The position numbers were made by a program, and so were the translations under genes. The notes below the pieces were generated by a model that ran no database searches, was not told where the DNA came from, and was given only the letters and a program-made list of their open reading frames with translations. From Pseudoips prasinana (lineage: Eukaryota; Arthropoda; Insecta; Lepidoptera; Nolidae), in contig OX621241.1 of NCBI GenBank assembly GCA_951640165.1, positions 8,555,001 through 8,619,000 on the forward strand: a DNA stretch of 64,000 bases, given 5' to 3'. Of this stretch, positions 13,501 through 28,500 are shown one piece after another (position 1 is the first letter of the stretch; every line of letters begins with the position of its first letter).

Positions 13501-16500
13501 GAGCCATCTCAATTATACAAGCTTTCGGTTTTTTATTTATTTATTGTTATGGTAACAGAGATTTTCAATCACAAAAGGTCTCGGACATGGCTTAAAGACC
13601 ATTGTCTAATTGCTACCGCGCCTGAACAGAAGTTCTTCAGAAATGCGTTCTCCCATCTATAAATTGACTGCATACGAAGGCGATTATCTTTGATTTCGGC
13701 TTGAAAAACCACTTTTTTTATCGGTTCATCCATATTTTTCCCGGGGTTAAAAATAAGTGATCTTGTAGACTACAGTTTGTTTAGTTCGACAGATGTAAAA
13801 ATGTTTATCTCTCAGATGGGCCGCTATCTTTAACGGTAGAGTTATTAATTAGTGTCCACTTCTCAACTGTAGTCGAACAAAAGGTTGTCGTGGCGACAAT
13901 GACGTGACACCACGATGCGAGACGCGGGGGCGGTGCCGAGGGACGGGGTGCGCCACCCGCGCGCTCGTGCGCCGATAGCATCGGCCGCGGCGCTCGCGCA
14001 TCGCGACATCACGCGCCGATGTATATCGCGCGACGGCGACCCACGGTAAGACGACCGCTACCGAAACCACAGATAAGCGCAATGGGCGACTCTGGGTGCA
14101 GACACACGCACGACTCTCCAATAAATGTGTCGCTTCAGCGTCTAACTACACCGTTGCGCTGTGAGAACTTAACTGATTTGGACACGAATCTCGACTGAAT
14201 ACGTAATGTCGAGATGTCCAGATATAAGCAATAAAAGCTAGATGCTTGTTACCACGTCTAGATCGCATCTAAAGCTAAGTAGAGAGGCGAATGTAGAATT
14301 TGAGATATTATATAAATCCCATTCACAACTAATTTTGTTGTAAAATGTTGTAATGCACTCGACTTTCTATTGCAGCAAAATATTTGTTGTATGTAAGTAT
14401 TCATGTTGCTAGCGGCTAATTAACGGAGGCATCAATATCAATTACGTGCAAAGTGTTCGCAGAAAAATGCGTTACATGTTGTTATAACGAGAGAATTGAA
14501 AGACGGCTACATGCAGTAATTAACGCAGTTTGAGATTAAAGTCCACACATATCAGAGGAGATGTGGCGAAGTGGCGATGAGGCGACATCAAAACACTGTT
14601 CTGTGAAATATGTAACGAGGGTTCAATGTCAATAGCGCGAATGCTGGATGTCGCAACGCCCACTAATTGTGTTGATGACGCGTCGGCGCGTTTGAACCCG
14701 ACACATTACGCTAGCCTTGGCGCGATTCCCGGTACATGGTATGTGGACCTGTGAGAGCGTACAGCGGAAACAATCTTTAAACCTTTAAATAGGTAGAAGG
14801 AGGTAAACAACTACGAATAATTATTGGATATTAAGGTGACGAAGTACCCTAAACCGGCGAACATGTATGAAGAATATAATGACAGCAATCGAGGCAAAAG
14901 AAGTATGCAAAGATCGTGACAAATGGAAATCCGTTGTCTCTGCCTACCCCTCTGGGAAACAGGCGTGAGTCTATGTATGTATATATGTATTGATATAGAA
15001 AAATAAACGGACTTTGGAGTAGAAAGGGTTCTGAATTACATACATCAAAGCACGCAATCCAACTTGTGACGAAGGGTTTTACTTACTTTTATGAAGTACA
15101 GATTTCATATCTATTAAGAATTTATTTATTCCGAACATTTAGTTACATAATTTAAGCCATATAAATAAAAAAAAAAACAATTGTGTAAAGTAAAAGTATG
15201 TCGAAGCCCGATTATATACAAGAATATATAAGTTATAAATGTTTTAAAATTACTGAGAAAAAATGAATGTCAGTATCTTCAACTCGTCGCCTTAATAACA
15301 TATTCTACAACCGGCGACCTTCCTCACGTTATGCGACAATCTCTTCCAAACAACCTTTGGCTGACTGGAAACTGTAAGTATTGTAAACAGTGGTAAGAGT
15401 GTAATAAGTTAATAATACTAAGGAACTCTATTATAGGTTACCCAATATTTAGTAGCTATGACTTCACAAAAAAATGTTTATTAGTAGGTACACGGTAAAA
15501 ATACATATAAAATTAATTTCTCGAGAGAACTAACACACTGACATCTGATGCCAAACCAGGCAGAGACTTTTTTTTTCTTTTTTTTTTACGTGGTGGAAAT
15601 GTCATTCGCACGTTGTGTAGGACCGACCCACTAAAAACACCACGGTAGCCAGCCTCACAGTGCCTGTAGCGGGGGCTCTGGGTACTCGTGTACGATCTCA
15701 CCAGTACCCCGCCTTACACTGAGCGTCTGAGACTCTCCCCCGGGGACGGGAGGGGCCCAATAACTTCCCCCCTCCCCATCACGCACAAGCGCGTTTAGGC
15801 AACCTGAGTTACAGCAGGTTACCTCTTCCCGGGACCTCTTATACAAGACGAGTGGAGTGCCCTTCCTCCAAACGCCAGCAATCCCAGGGAAACTAGGCAG
15901 AGCCTGTACTATGACAACCAGACAACTGATAAACTTACTTAAGTATATATTTATAAATATATATATAAAACTTTATGTGTTTAGTACGATAATTTGTTTT
16001 GACTCAGGGTGTAATTTATCTATAATATGCTTAATATTATAGATAAATGACACCCAGAGTCAAAACTACAATCGTAAGATCGTACTAATCACACAAAGTT
16101 AGTCCTGGGCGGCGACCGAACCCACAACTCCAGCCTAGAAGTCACTTACCACTAAACCACGAAGCCAGTCATTATATTATACAATGTGTAACTTAAATAA
16201 TAGACGAAACTTATGGCGCTTAATTCAACTATGACACTAAAAAAAAACCTGTAGAACACCTACTTGCAACACTTTCAGAAACTGCTTTTCTTAATGCCGC
16301 CGTTCAGTTCATGTCACACCTTACATATATATAATGCTATATAAGGTAATACTACTATGATTATTAAATAAATATTATGTTCAGGGGTAAGAATTGATTG
16401 CTGGACATAAATGGATGCAAACTCCGTATATGTGATGAAATATGCGGGTATACCTTATTTATAGGGTACATGTATCTAGTTTTTATGTCTACTGACAATC

Positions 16501-19500
16501 TATTTATTAATCCTTGTTCTGGTGAGTCATCCTACCGATTTCAATGAATCAACTTTAATATTACTATGATATGGAAATAATATAAAAATATGGTTTTTTC
16601 TCTCGTAAATTACATTGCGATGTTTAGACAGTTATGAGTGCTTAAATAGAACTTTAGAGAGAGCTGGAGTCTGTACTAGGCTCTAAACCTGTATGACGAT
16701 CTCAGAGAAATATATATCTGACGTAATTTTTAATCAATGAAACGTCCAGAAGATAATGATGGCTGGATTCGCTTACAGTTATACAAATAATGAGTCGTGG
16801 TCGCGGCCCACTCGCGGGCGCCGCGCGCTTGCACCATCCTCACAGAATTAATATCAATTAACACACGCGGGCTTAATTGTGAATCGGGCGGTTCGCGTGC
16901 GGCGGCGCCTTTGTCGGCACTAGTGATCCCCCCTCCGTGCGTGAGCGCTACTTTAATTCGCAGCCTAACCCTTTCGCTTCTTCGAAAATCCTAAAATACT
17001 GGCGCCGTTCTTCGTAGTTACCGCTAAAGGATAATGAACTTTATTCCTATGAAATATGGTTGTAGTTAACGGTGCGGTGGGCAGTTCTAGGGATCGCGGC
17101 ATCACGGTAGGGCGAGCGGAGATCCTGTGCTTGATTGATCGCTCGCGTTGACTGCTACTGCCGTGTTCTTGGCAGTGTACGCACTACTCGCAACTCATGG
17201 TTCCTGTTATTTCTGCTAACTAATCTATTTTGTTTGCTGACTCGTGAGACATGCATCTGACGAATTATAGCTAATAGAACAAATAGGTTGTCTTAGAGTG
17301 GATCTGTATCCTGCCAACAAAAGTGATCTTGGGATTAATCTGTAGAGAAACATTTTCAGTATCGGAGTCTGGAAGGCGGCGGTGTTTCACCCGCGTTCCT
17401 CGTGAGATCGTCGTTATTCATGAGAGTGAGGGCATACATAGTGCATCCGTGTTTAAGCACACTCAACTTGTGCACGTATCCGAAAAGCAACCTAGAGGAC
17501 ATTAGTTAAATATAAATATAAAAGATAGTTTACTTACAAAACACGGTCTTTGCGAAACTTCTTCTGAAGTAATCTAAAGCAAATAAACAACATACGTAGA
17601 TAACCGTTAGATATGTGTTTTACGAGCCTTTATCGTAGGGGTTGAGATCGTCGTTCAAACAAATAAAAAATATGACAAATATTAAAATTCAACAGCTACT
17701 ATCAGATCGCTATTATCTTAGATAGCATCGCCGTGTTTCAGTCGATCATCAATTCTTCGCTTATATCGCAGCTTTGACAGGATTATAATTAGAAACTGTC
17801 CGTCCTTTTGGGTTGTCCTTTTTAATGTCGCTAGCCGGGTCCCATACTGTGCTCGCATTTCATTAACTCAAAACGTTAAAAAATTGGGAGTTCTCATAAA
17901 ACGGTGTGATTTATGCCGGCTCGGGAGCTAACGAGCGATAGCCACCGGACCGGAGCGCAGTACCACCACGCACCTCAACACAACGCAAACTGACCTCCAG
18001 CTACACCGGTATAAGGGTCATATTCGAACGGAACGGCCACTAAAGACCACAATTATTGATCAAACAATTAAGTCCTACGTGCAATGCAATCCAATGATTC
18101 TCATTAACTTTCTAATAGGTTTTCTTTCGGGTTGATGACTAACCATCTCTGTGTTATACAACCCAAAATAGCACTCAGAAATGTTAAAAAACCTTTAGGC
18201 AGTAACGTTTCTTTAATCAATGCCACGTTCCATCGACGGGGTAATTCGTACAGTTTTTCGAGCGGTATTATATCTCTAATTAATTTTTAATTGTCGGCGA
18301 ATTCTTTATAATCGTTTATTCGGAATGAATTACCAAACTGCGTTTTTGCGAATGGTAATCTTAACGATCTGTTGTCGAGTGCGGCGTCAGCTCATAATAG
18401 GCTCTAGATGCGGTGTGTAGATAAGCTTTGAGCGCCGAGGCCGGGCGCACGGTGCGGTCCTGCGGCTGCGCAGTGTTTGTGGCTCCTTAGCGCGTCCCGC
18501 TCGACCGATGTCAACTAAATTACCGCGCGTTTGTCGGCCCTTCCATTCGCAATTTACGAGCAACAAGCTTTGTGCCACGCGTGAATACCGCGGCGCCGGC
18601 GCCGAAAAAAGTGCTGAATTTATTTCATACTTTCATTGTCATGACATCCACATTTGAAACAAGAGTTTTTTGCTCATTGCAATTGAATTTTTATTCAAAG
18701 TTGCCAGAGTATCCATTAATTTGATGGTATTTAGTTGTTTTATGTTCTAAGTTCATATTTGTTTTGTACGTTCATTAAAGATAAATGATGGCTCTATATA
18801 TATAATCAATAATCAATAAGCATTTAAACAAAAACGAATGAGAAAATTCCAGAGATAACAAATAAAAGTTTAAGGTATTTCATTTTTAAATGTATGTTAT
18901 ACTTATTAACATGCAAAACATCAGTTGATTAAAATACTACAACACTAAGTTTCGCATAGAATTTTCACATTGGAATGAAACTCATGTGAACCCTTTTCTT
19001 TTATTTCCTGTTCGGCTGATACATGATTTAAAAACAGAACAATCTTACCAGCAATGTTATCAAAGTATAATAAACGCAAAGATAAAGCAACCGGTGAATT
19101 AATTTACTTACGCGGTTGTAAAACCAATCGAGGGCTCGCGTAACATCCGATATTAATTGAGGCGGTACCTTTTAAGATACCTTTATAATCTGCAGACGAC
19201 GCTAAGGGGACCGGATGGGAAAATAGAAATATGCGTCCAGCCTGTACTGCAAACACTATAAGGGTGTAAGGGATAGCTTAACGAAAAATACCAGTAACAG
19301 CGATTAAATACATGCTTCTACTTCTGACGTGCTGTAATATCAGGAAACGACGAAAACGAAAAGTCGATAATCAATCAATTTTGGTTGATTTCTTGAGATT
19401 GATTCTAGGTGATTGATCTAGTAGGAAAAAGGATTGACACAGCTAAACTTGTTCACTTGGATACACACAAGTGAACACGCAGCTTTTAATACTTTCTTCC

Positions 19501-22500
19501 AATTGGTAGTTTAATTAAATTTTACTTCAAAGAGCAATGCGCTTCTTTTTTACTTAATATATACAGTTCGCTGAATCTTTCCTTATGAATTCAATTCAAT
19601 TACCATAGTTCAATAAAAGTCTATATTATAAAAAAAAAGATTTCAGATGAGAAGTTTAAAAGCATCAAGATACCTATTGAATTCTTAATATCAGTTTTCA
19701 ATACGTTGTTTCTTACACACTGTATATGACTTTCTTCAAAATGATGATCAGTAAATTTGGCCTCTCGATGCGCATGCGCATAAACATGTCACAGTTGCAC
19801 GCGACGGGTGGTTTAGCTCCGCCCTCCGTCTACGCATTCGCCAATTGTAGTATTACTATCTAGGCTACTTCGAATAAGTACCACAGAGTAAATGATCAAT
19901 GATGTAGCACACATGATTAATTCAAAGATATGTCGCTACAAATGTCAACGTTGTATAATTTTCTAATTATGTAAGTCAATAAACTTGAATTTGGCCGCTA
20001 CCTATGGTGTCTATGTCTCCGAGGTTAAATCAATTTTGTTATACTTATAAAACAGGGGTTGTAGAAGGTAGCCGATGCAATATTTTTTGCTACCACCTGC
20101 CGCCCTCGGCAAAAACTATAGCTAATAAAATAAATCTTTTTTGAATGCTCTCGTTATGATCGAAGGTGCTGTCGCTGATTTAAACAAAGGAGGACAGATA
20201 GACGGTACCCATCAATATGCTAATAAGTCGTTACATCTCCTGAGTTGATTCCGAGGCTTTTTATAGTCGTGCCCAAATTGGTTTATTTGTTTTGTTACGA
20301 GTGTATTTCTTTATAAGTGTAGTTTGTTTTGCTCCGGGGCGAGCTCCGAGCATATGGAAAACGCGGGGATGCTTTTTTGTACTGACGTTAAAAATATTTG
20401 TGAATTTTAGAGCAAACATTAAAATGTTCTGTTGTTCAGATACTTTCCGGTGGGGATTGGTGATATGCATTAACCGAACCGCCCCTAATGTGTTATAGGT
20501 GTGTTACTGCTGATTCATGGTGTTTGGTTCCGTCTTAACAGCCCACTTAAGTAGGGATACAGTGATGTGTGCGCACACGCAGGCGCGGGCGCGGCCGTCA
20601 ATTATTGTTGCGTAACATGTCACGAACGACTAGTGTTGGTATCGAACATACACTGGTCATTACGGCAAATGCTTCGTAAGCTGCCGTTTACGCGTTTATA
20701 ATCACTATAAAAGGTTTTAACTGTCGTAGCATTATCTGGCCGCATGTCAAACGATTATCTCGCTGAACATTAAGGTGAACTTATATCTGTAGTTTTAGTA
20801 TGGAAAATATAATCAAGCTTTTCAGTAAAAGCCCTGATTACTAGTAGGTACCTCAAACACTGAACACCGCTCGCTTTGTTAGTAATAACTCATGGAAACC
20901 AATTTGTCAGGTGAAGCATTGAAAGCTAACTGTAAACGCTCTTTAAAATCGTGAAAACTAGATTTCAAGAGGTTAAACTTTGGCTGGTTCCGACATAAAA
21001 TTGTTTATGTAAGTTTTAACAACTTGAAACGTAGTTAGATCGATGTTATACCGCCGGAAATATTTTTTAAACTTAAGTGAATTTTGATAAAATATTTATA
21101 GAAAGATTCTTCATTTAAAAATAGAGGACAGGTTAATTTGTTAAGGGTATTATAAAATGTTCACGTTCACGAACAAGAGAACAAATATTTGGTTACATAT
21201 GTGCCTATGTAAGCACAAATCTGAGCGCAGCAAGATTCACACGGGCCGCTCTCACAGTCCGAGTGAACAATTTGACACTTCCAGGTGTACGATTTTTTAT
21301 GAAGCCAGACAATGGCGGAGGTGTTTACCCAAGCCCACATCTGGGCGGACGAAAAAACCGGCCGGACTTCTCGTATGAACGTTAATGAGCATGGGTTAGA
21401 TACTCACCGCACAACACCAGTATTGTACACCGATGTTGTTTATCGTACCAGTTACTGCCGAGTAAATGAACACAGATGTCCTCTAGACAACCACTCGACT
21501 GTGCCTTTACTACTGTCCTGGTATTAACATTGAACTTGGGCGATAAAAAACTAATGAAATTAGCAGTAAAGATAACTCCTTGTGGGGAGGGATAGGTTAG
21601 TGCTGGGACGACGTTAAACAGTGGAACAGATGCCTCTGTTGGAAAGTAAAACCGTTTAGTAGGACTAAGAATTATTTCAATCTTACATAGATATGTTTAA
21701 CGCGTCGTCGAGGGTTAAGGTCATGAGATACGCTTAATGTGTTCAAAATACGTTTTTATTTTTGTAGCAATCCCGGCAACATTAATTAACAATGTAAACA
21801 AAAGAAAAGTTACGCTTTAGGCTTTAGATTTTTATTCAAAGTAATGAATAAGTCTACAATTCGCTTAAAAGTGGTTGCTTTATAAGAAACTAGCTCTGCA
21901 GTTTCACCCGCGTTAAACTTAATAAATTATAGCCTATGTGTTATTCGGATATATAAGCTATATTACTACACAGTTTCATCAAAATCCGTTTGGTAGATTT
22001 TGCGTGAAAGAATAACAAACGTCCATACATCCTCTCTCTTAAACTTTCGCTTTTATGATATTAGTAGGATTGTAGCCGCACCATTAGTTTTTAGAAAATC
22101 TGAACTTCCAAAAAGTACAAATCTATTTCACAACCTTTTTATTGTTTACATCATCATATATCTATCAATTAATGTTGACAATTTTGGTATAAAAGAAAAA
22201 TGTCTATTGAACACATTCAGCTTATCCAATGTTTTAAATTTAAGCGGTTCGAGCGGTGTGACAAACAATCCGCGACAAATGGCGGGGTCGCGGTCGGTTT
22301 GAACATTTTGAGTGCGGATGCTAGAGCGGATATGACAGTTTCTTTCCTCTGTTAGCGCCTCCGTGCGGCAATTGGCGAGTTGTTACCGATTTACGACCCA
22401 CTCTTAAGTTTATTCAACGCGATTCTGGTGGTCCCATTGTGTTCTATAAGTCCCTTCCCACCGGCGGTCGCGGCTTAGCGCTCTCGAGAGGCCTTTTATG

Positions 22501-25500
22501 GCAGCCCCGTTTTTATAGTATCTTTATTTCATTTGCATTCTCGTTTAAACTGTATCGTAAACAAAATTCTTAATATAAAACACTTAAATTAAACGCATGA
22601 CGAGGATTCTGAATCAAAACGTCATTAAATAGTTATTGATCGTAATGGCCGGAAAAAAAACAAGACATCACGTTACGCAGCGCTATATATCGCTAGTTTT
22701 GACAGATGTCAAATGTCATCAATAAAATATGCGAGTTCTCAGTTGGCTGAAAAGGCTACAGTAAAATCTCCACCTATTATTTTGTTCTTACTAAATATCT
22801 TTTTTTAAATAGTACATACGTCATCAATATCTTTTCCTTTTCAACAATAGTCTTTTGCCAGTTTCAATGCAATAGGAGGGTAACATATTTTAGGTCCTGT
22901 ACTTAATTAACTGTCGACTGTGTATACGATACTATATATTGTTATTTTCGCGATGTTTGACACCTGTCAAGGATATTAATGTAAGAATAACCTGCCATAT
23001 CATGCCGCGTCGCTGTATACCACGACGAATTTTCTTGTCATTAACGGTATTATCATTAACGGTTTTAGTTTTGCCCAATATACGGTTTCGATAGTGTTTT
23101 CTGAGTGGTCCAAAGGCGGTAAATTTTTCATTTGAATTTGCGCGTGGATCGTCACCTCTTTGTCGGCGCGGCGAGGCTTTCAAACGACTCGATAAGTGGT
23201 CCGGTACTGATAAGACGCATCTTACACACGGTAGCCAAGTGAAGGGATTTGTCAACGTACGGTCAACAACAACGCGCCGATACCAAACAAAATTGGGTAC
23301 ACATATTTGTGTTTAGAGTGTAAGCTGGTCGTGTTTGTTTGTATGACATGAGGGCTCTTGTACGAGATGGATTGACTAGTGACAGCGTACAAACTTCCCT
23401 GAGTACTACTGAGTAGATAATAATATGCTGGTTGGCGTGGTTGGTAGAGACTTGCCTATAATACCGCAGGTCGTAGGTTCGATATTCACAGATATTTGTA
23501 TGCAGGAACATGTCTCGGTGTAATTATCTATCATAATTATCATATCAGCCGAGAGACGTCCACTGCCGGACAAAGGCCTCCCCCAAAGATCTCCACAATT
23601 GCCGGTCTTGCGCTATCCGCATCCAGCGATTTCCAGCGACCCGCACAAGATCATCGGTCCATCTTGTAGGGGGCCTGCCCACGCTGCGTCTTCCGGATCG
23701 TGGTCTCCACTCGAGAACCTTTCTTTATTTCTAATTATCTATCTATTATATAAGTATATATTTGCAGAAGTAAAGTAGTATACCAGTTATCTGGTTTCTA
23801 TAGTACAAGTTCTGCTTAGTTTGGTATCAGATAGCGGTGTGTGTATAATGTCCTAGGACATTATTAATATTTATAATATTATTTCGAAATACCCGTTCTA
23901 TAGTTGTGCCTTGTATCAAAAAGTATTGTTGGAAAGAAAAGATCATCACACGAGCACTACACACCCTTAACCAGGTAGCGGAAAAAATTGACTTGTTTTC
24001 ATGTTCTCTGAATGAATTCACGAAGATAGCGTTATTTGTAATAAGCTAGCTAATAGATAGTTACACTATTGCATTAGGTTAACACCTGTAAAAATAGTTG
24101 TAAGAGAAGAGAAATAAATAAATAAATAATTTTGTAACAGTCAGAAAGTTGGCGCCTTTAGTTTAACACCTTTGTAACATGGAGAGCCTGACATCCCTCC
24201 AGTTGGTTCAGCTTTACCGTCTCCCAAATTATGTATGAGGCAGCACCCATGATTGAGCATAAACTTCTGCATACGTCCCACGAAATTACCCAGTCTCCTA
24301 AGAGACGGCCACGGTTGAAATAAGAACAGAAGGAAATTATTTATATTATTGGATGGAACATCGCAGTCGTCTCCGAAACCCATCTTATTCCGTTATAACC
24401 ATAAATTTTGCTTGTAAATAGTCATCGTTTACGATAAAAGTTATAAATTAGCGAATAATATCGTCAATTAATCAATGGTCAAGAATTTTATCTCTAACAA
24501 GATCTTAATATCACTTCATCAGTTAGTGAGCATCAAAATGGAATGATTTACATGTATTTGAAGTAGAGGAGATGATTTGACAGCGAGTGGGCGTATGTGC
24601 GTCGGTGGACGAGCAACTTACAATATCCGAAACACATTATGTACCTATATGTTAAATTGACGATGTTCTCTACATTTACATGAGAAAACGTAGATTTTCT
24701 CCTAATAGATTAAACTATAATTTGGTTCTATTTTATTAAAACCATTGGCTAGAATTAAAATAAAGTCGATTTCCCATAAATTAAGATAGTTAAGTCTTAA
24801 TAAAAATATCATGTTACATATCTACTTTTTTTAAAAGATACTATAGAAGATATAGAATAAGATACTATCTACTTAGAAAGTTGCTTTGGATATTCTCAAC
24901 ATTAGCCAACAAAACACGTTGGTTAATTGTTTTTGGTGATGTCATCATCATATCAGCCGAAAGACTTCCAAGGCCTCCCCCAAAGATCTCCACATTTGCC
25001 GGGCTTGCGCTATTCGCATCCAGCAGTTTCCAGCGACCCGCACAAGATCATCGGTCCATCTTGTAGGGGCCTACCCACGCTGCGTCTTCCGGTTCGTGGT
25101 CGCCACTCGCGAACCTTTCTGCCCCAACGGCTGAGGGTGATGTAATGGTAGGTACCTATATAGTGGTGACAAAGTTCGACCCAGAAAGGCAATCACCATC
25201 ATCATAGAACTCTTTCCAGTTCAGAACATGTTTTTTTTTGCGACGTCCCGACGAGAAGTCCTCAGACACAGAGGTCGTAATTATATTATTAGGCATTGAT
25301 TATAATACTAAATCAAACTAGCTAATAAAGATACTGCCGCGCCAAATCTGCTATGAATATCAGGCGTACTGTTAAGCTTCTAAAGTAAAACGATATCGAA
25401 GGCTTTCGTCAAATGAATATGGGGAAGTTCTTTCTGGCAAGATTAAGTAGTAGCAAGAGTAAAGTAGTGGCCGTGTAAGAACATGTTAAATCGTCAAATG

Positions 25501-28500
25501 AAAATGTAAAATTAGTTGGGTAGATTTTGCGTGAAAAAGTAACAAACATCCATACATCCATCCAGACTCACAAACTTTCGCATTCGTAATATTAGCTTTA
25601 TTATCAATTAGCTGTGCCCCGCGGTTTTATCCACGTTAAACTTTATAAATTGTTAATCCAGGGTGTGAGCTATCTCCATACCAAATTTTATTAAAATAGC
25701 TCTAGCCGTTTAGACGTGAAGAAGTAACAAACATACACACTCACACAGTCACACATTTCGCCTTTATAATACTAGTGTGATCTAAACTACATTGTAGTAC
25801 TTACTTAGTATTACATTTTTATAATATGCAAAAATGTTTTATGGTAAATGCATCTGGAATAATTGGTGGTCAATACCGATTGCTTTTCGAGCTGTCCGTA
25901 CAGTCACGTAAGGCGGTAGCGGTGATCGTAAAGTTTAAATGGAGGCTAATTTAGTTTGTAGTTAATTGAGCTTGTGTCGGCGTGTTATCGGCAGGCTGCA
26001 TTAGTGCCCGCCGCCCCGAGATAAGCACCTATTATGACTGATGGCGCATGGCGCGGCCCGAGATACGCGAATTGAGGCTTTGTTTTGGTACGATGGAGTG
26101 GAATGTAGAGGCTTGGTGACGAGAGACAGAAGCATACTGGTATTTTTATATAGTGTACTAGTAGTGCCCCGCGGTTTTAACCGCGTTAAACTTTATAAAT
26201 TATCACAGCTCCTCCCCCGTAGGTGATAGCGTGATAATATGTAGCCTATACGTTGACCCGACCTCTTAGTAATATTCATGCAAAATTTTGAAGTAAATCC
26301 ATGCAGTACTTTTTGAGTTTAGCCCAGACATACATACAGACAAACAGACACACAGACAAAAAAGGCTTCGATGTCGATAGTAGATAACGCTTCAAGTCCC
26401 TTAAGTATCCTTTTTAAAAAATATGTACAGCTTTAACTTTCCTACGATTTTATTATATGTATAGATGTATTATGATTATAGGTTCTTATGAATCCTAAAG
26501 TCATTAATCTGCTCTTATCCACAGATTAATGATGTTTGCGGGTACTAATTAACTGCATGGGTGGCGCCGTGCCAACTATACACCTCCATCTTTTATATCT
26601 TCCGAATAATTGTTTCCTAAATATTATATGTAAATTATATTATCGATTGCGGAAAGTTAAGAGCAGAAGTCTTATTAAGATTTAGGAATGTATTGGTTTA
26701 GATAATAATAATATATAGGGACAATGTCACACAGATCATCCTAGCCCCAAACTAAGCAAAGCTGGTACTATGGGTACCAGGCGACGATATACATACTTAT
26801 ATAGATAGATAGATACTTAAATACATATAAAATATCCATGGCTCAGAAACAAATATTCGTGCTCATTCCACAAATTTTTGCACTCACCGGGATTCGAACC
26901 CAGGACCACCAGCTTCGTAGGCAGGAGCACTACCAACTAGGCTACGGTGACGATGATTGTTTTCCAAATAATGGATATTTTATCTCTCCATCTTAAATAT
27001 GTTTCTACAAAAAAAAAACTCTTTTCTTGTCAGTACATGGGCTTCTAGTACTAAGATATGTTTACCTTACTTTATAATTCGAGTTGATGTAGAGTCTTGG
27101 TAATTTGAGAGGTCATATAGTGACATTACTAATTTATATCCACTCGAATTGATTGGGCTTTCCCAATTTTTTAAACCAACAAATGCTTGACTTCTTCTAC
27201 CCGCTAATTATTTTCAGCATAACGAAATAGAATATTTGAAGTTTCTTTGCATTATAGGGTTTCAAGTTTTACTTTCTCATCTCTACATACATAACCAGTG
27301 ACTTCATTATAACCTAAAATATAAGAAATTATGTCAACTTAGCTATAGTGCAAATAGCAGCCTCATTGGCAAACGCAATGTTTTCCAGTCTAAATATTCA
27401 CCTCCTACAGGGAGAACAAAACCTAGAAACTTAATTTCTCTGCAAATAAATTGTTTCTCCATATCATGCAGACCTTACATTCCAATCATCCCGCTACTTA
27501 GTCTGACCACCAACAGTGGCGACCAATTCCTCGTCATAATTACATTAAGCAACAAGGTTGGCCACCGGTGGTTGATAAGGCGGCGCCACAAGCATCTCCT
27601 TTACGACACGTTATTAGAACCAAAAGCTGTATAGTGGCTCCATAAGGGTGCCAAAAGGCCTCGTTGGTAACACATTTACCATATCACTGTAATAAATGCG
27701 ATAAAAATGAAAAGGTTCAATCCATCGCATGTAAAAGCCGCCGCGGGTTGTAATTCGGTTATCGCCTTCTTTGTTTTAATGTGTGATTGTTTGGTTGCTT
27801 TCGGAGGTATAGTCGTAAATTGGACAGTAGCTAAGTGGTTTGATTGATCAAATGTAAACCTAAAGAATAGGGATGTATATAAAAACAAATTTACAATTGT
27901 ATTGTAAAATTGTAGTCTAATTGTGTGTGGTTTTACGTTTTATAGGTTTATATCAGTATTTATGTCTGCCATTCTCTTTATTTTACTATGTCTTCTATGC
28001 GGCTTTAACGATTCAAGTAGTTAAGTGGTCAGCGAGGTAAGTCTATAGATGGGTGCCCGTCAAAGTGGTTTGATTCCTCAGTGTCCCGTTCTTCGGAGGG
28101 CTCGCAGTCCCGGTCAATGTCGTTAGACAACAGTTAGAGTTTGCCCATTACAGAGGCTTGCTGGGTGGCTTGAAGAATCTGATACCAGGGTAACCACTGC
28201 CCTTAAAGAAATAAAGAAGTACAATAGTAATTTTTAATATTTCTCACTTTGTTACAGACGCATGTTCCCATCACTCCGCATATCACTTGCTGGTTTAGAC
28301 CCCCGTGAGGAGTACTGTGTGCTGCTGGAGCTGTCTCTTGTGGGGCGAAGGCGTTGGCGCTGGGCGGGCGGAGCGTGGGCGGCGGCAGGTGGTGCGGAGC
28401 CCCAGTCTCCCCGTCGGCTCATGCTGCACCCTGACTCCCCGGCGCCGGGACACCACTGGACAGCTAATCCAGTGTCCTTTAGTAAACTGAAGCTCACCAA

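Larger units (their letters stand above)
4527..28257 (+). other. Doc: Doc intron (about 23.7 kb)
   Basis: Bounded by a GTGAGT donor and a TTGTTACAG acceptor. It separates the first T-box exon from the next one. It alternates between AT-rich repeat DNA (SINEs, hairpin elements, LINE pieces) and GC-rich, apparently single-copy islands at roughly 7.9-9.3, 10.06-11.1, 11.95-12.65, 13.85-14.15, 16.8-17.2, 17.9-18.6 and 22.25-22.5 kb. I found no further T-box-like exon in it. ORFs inside the GC-rich islands look like chance products of base composition. Confidence 0.8.

Noticed and set aside
13849..14121. 90-codon antisense ORF
   Set aside because: Arginine-rich translation caused by high GC; no similarity recognised.
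24927..25145. Proline/arginine-rich ORFs as a host gene
   Set aside because: They lie in the dispersed repeat also present at 23533, so they are repeat-derived.
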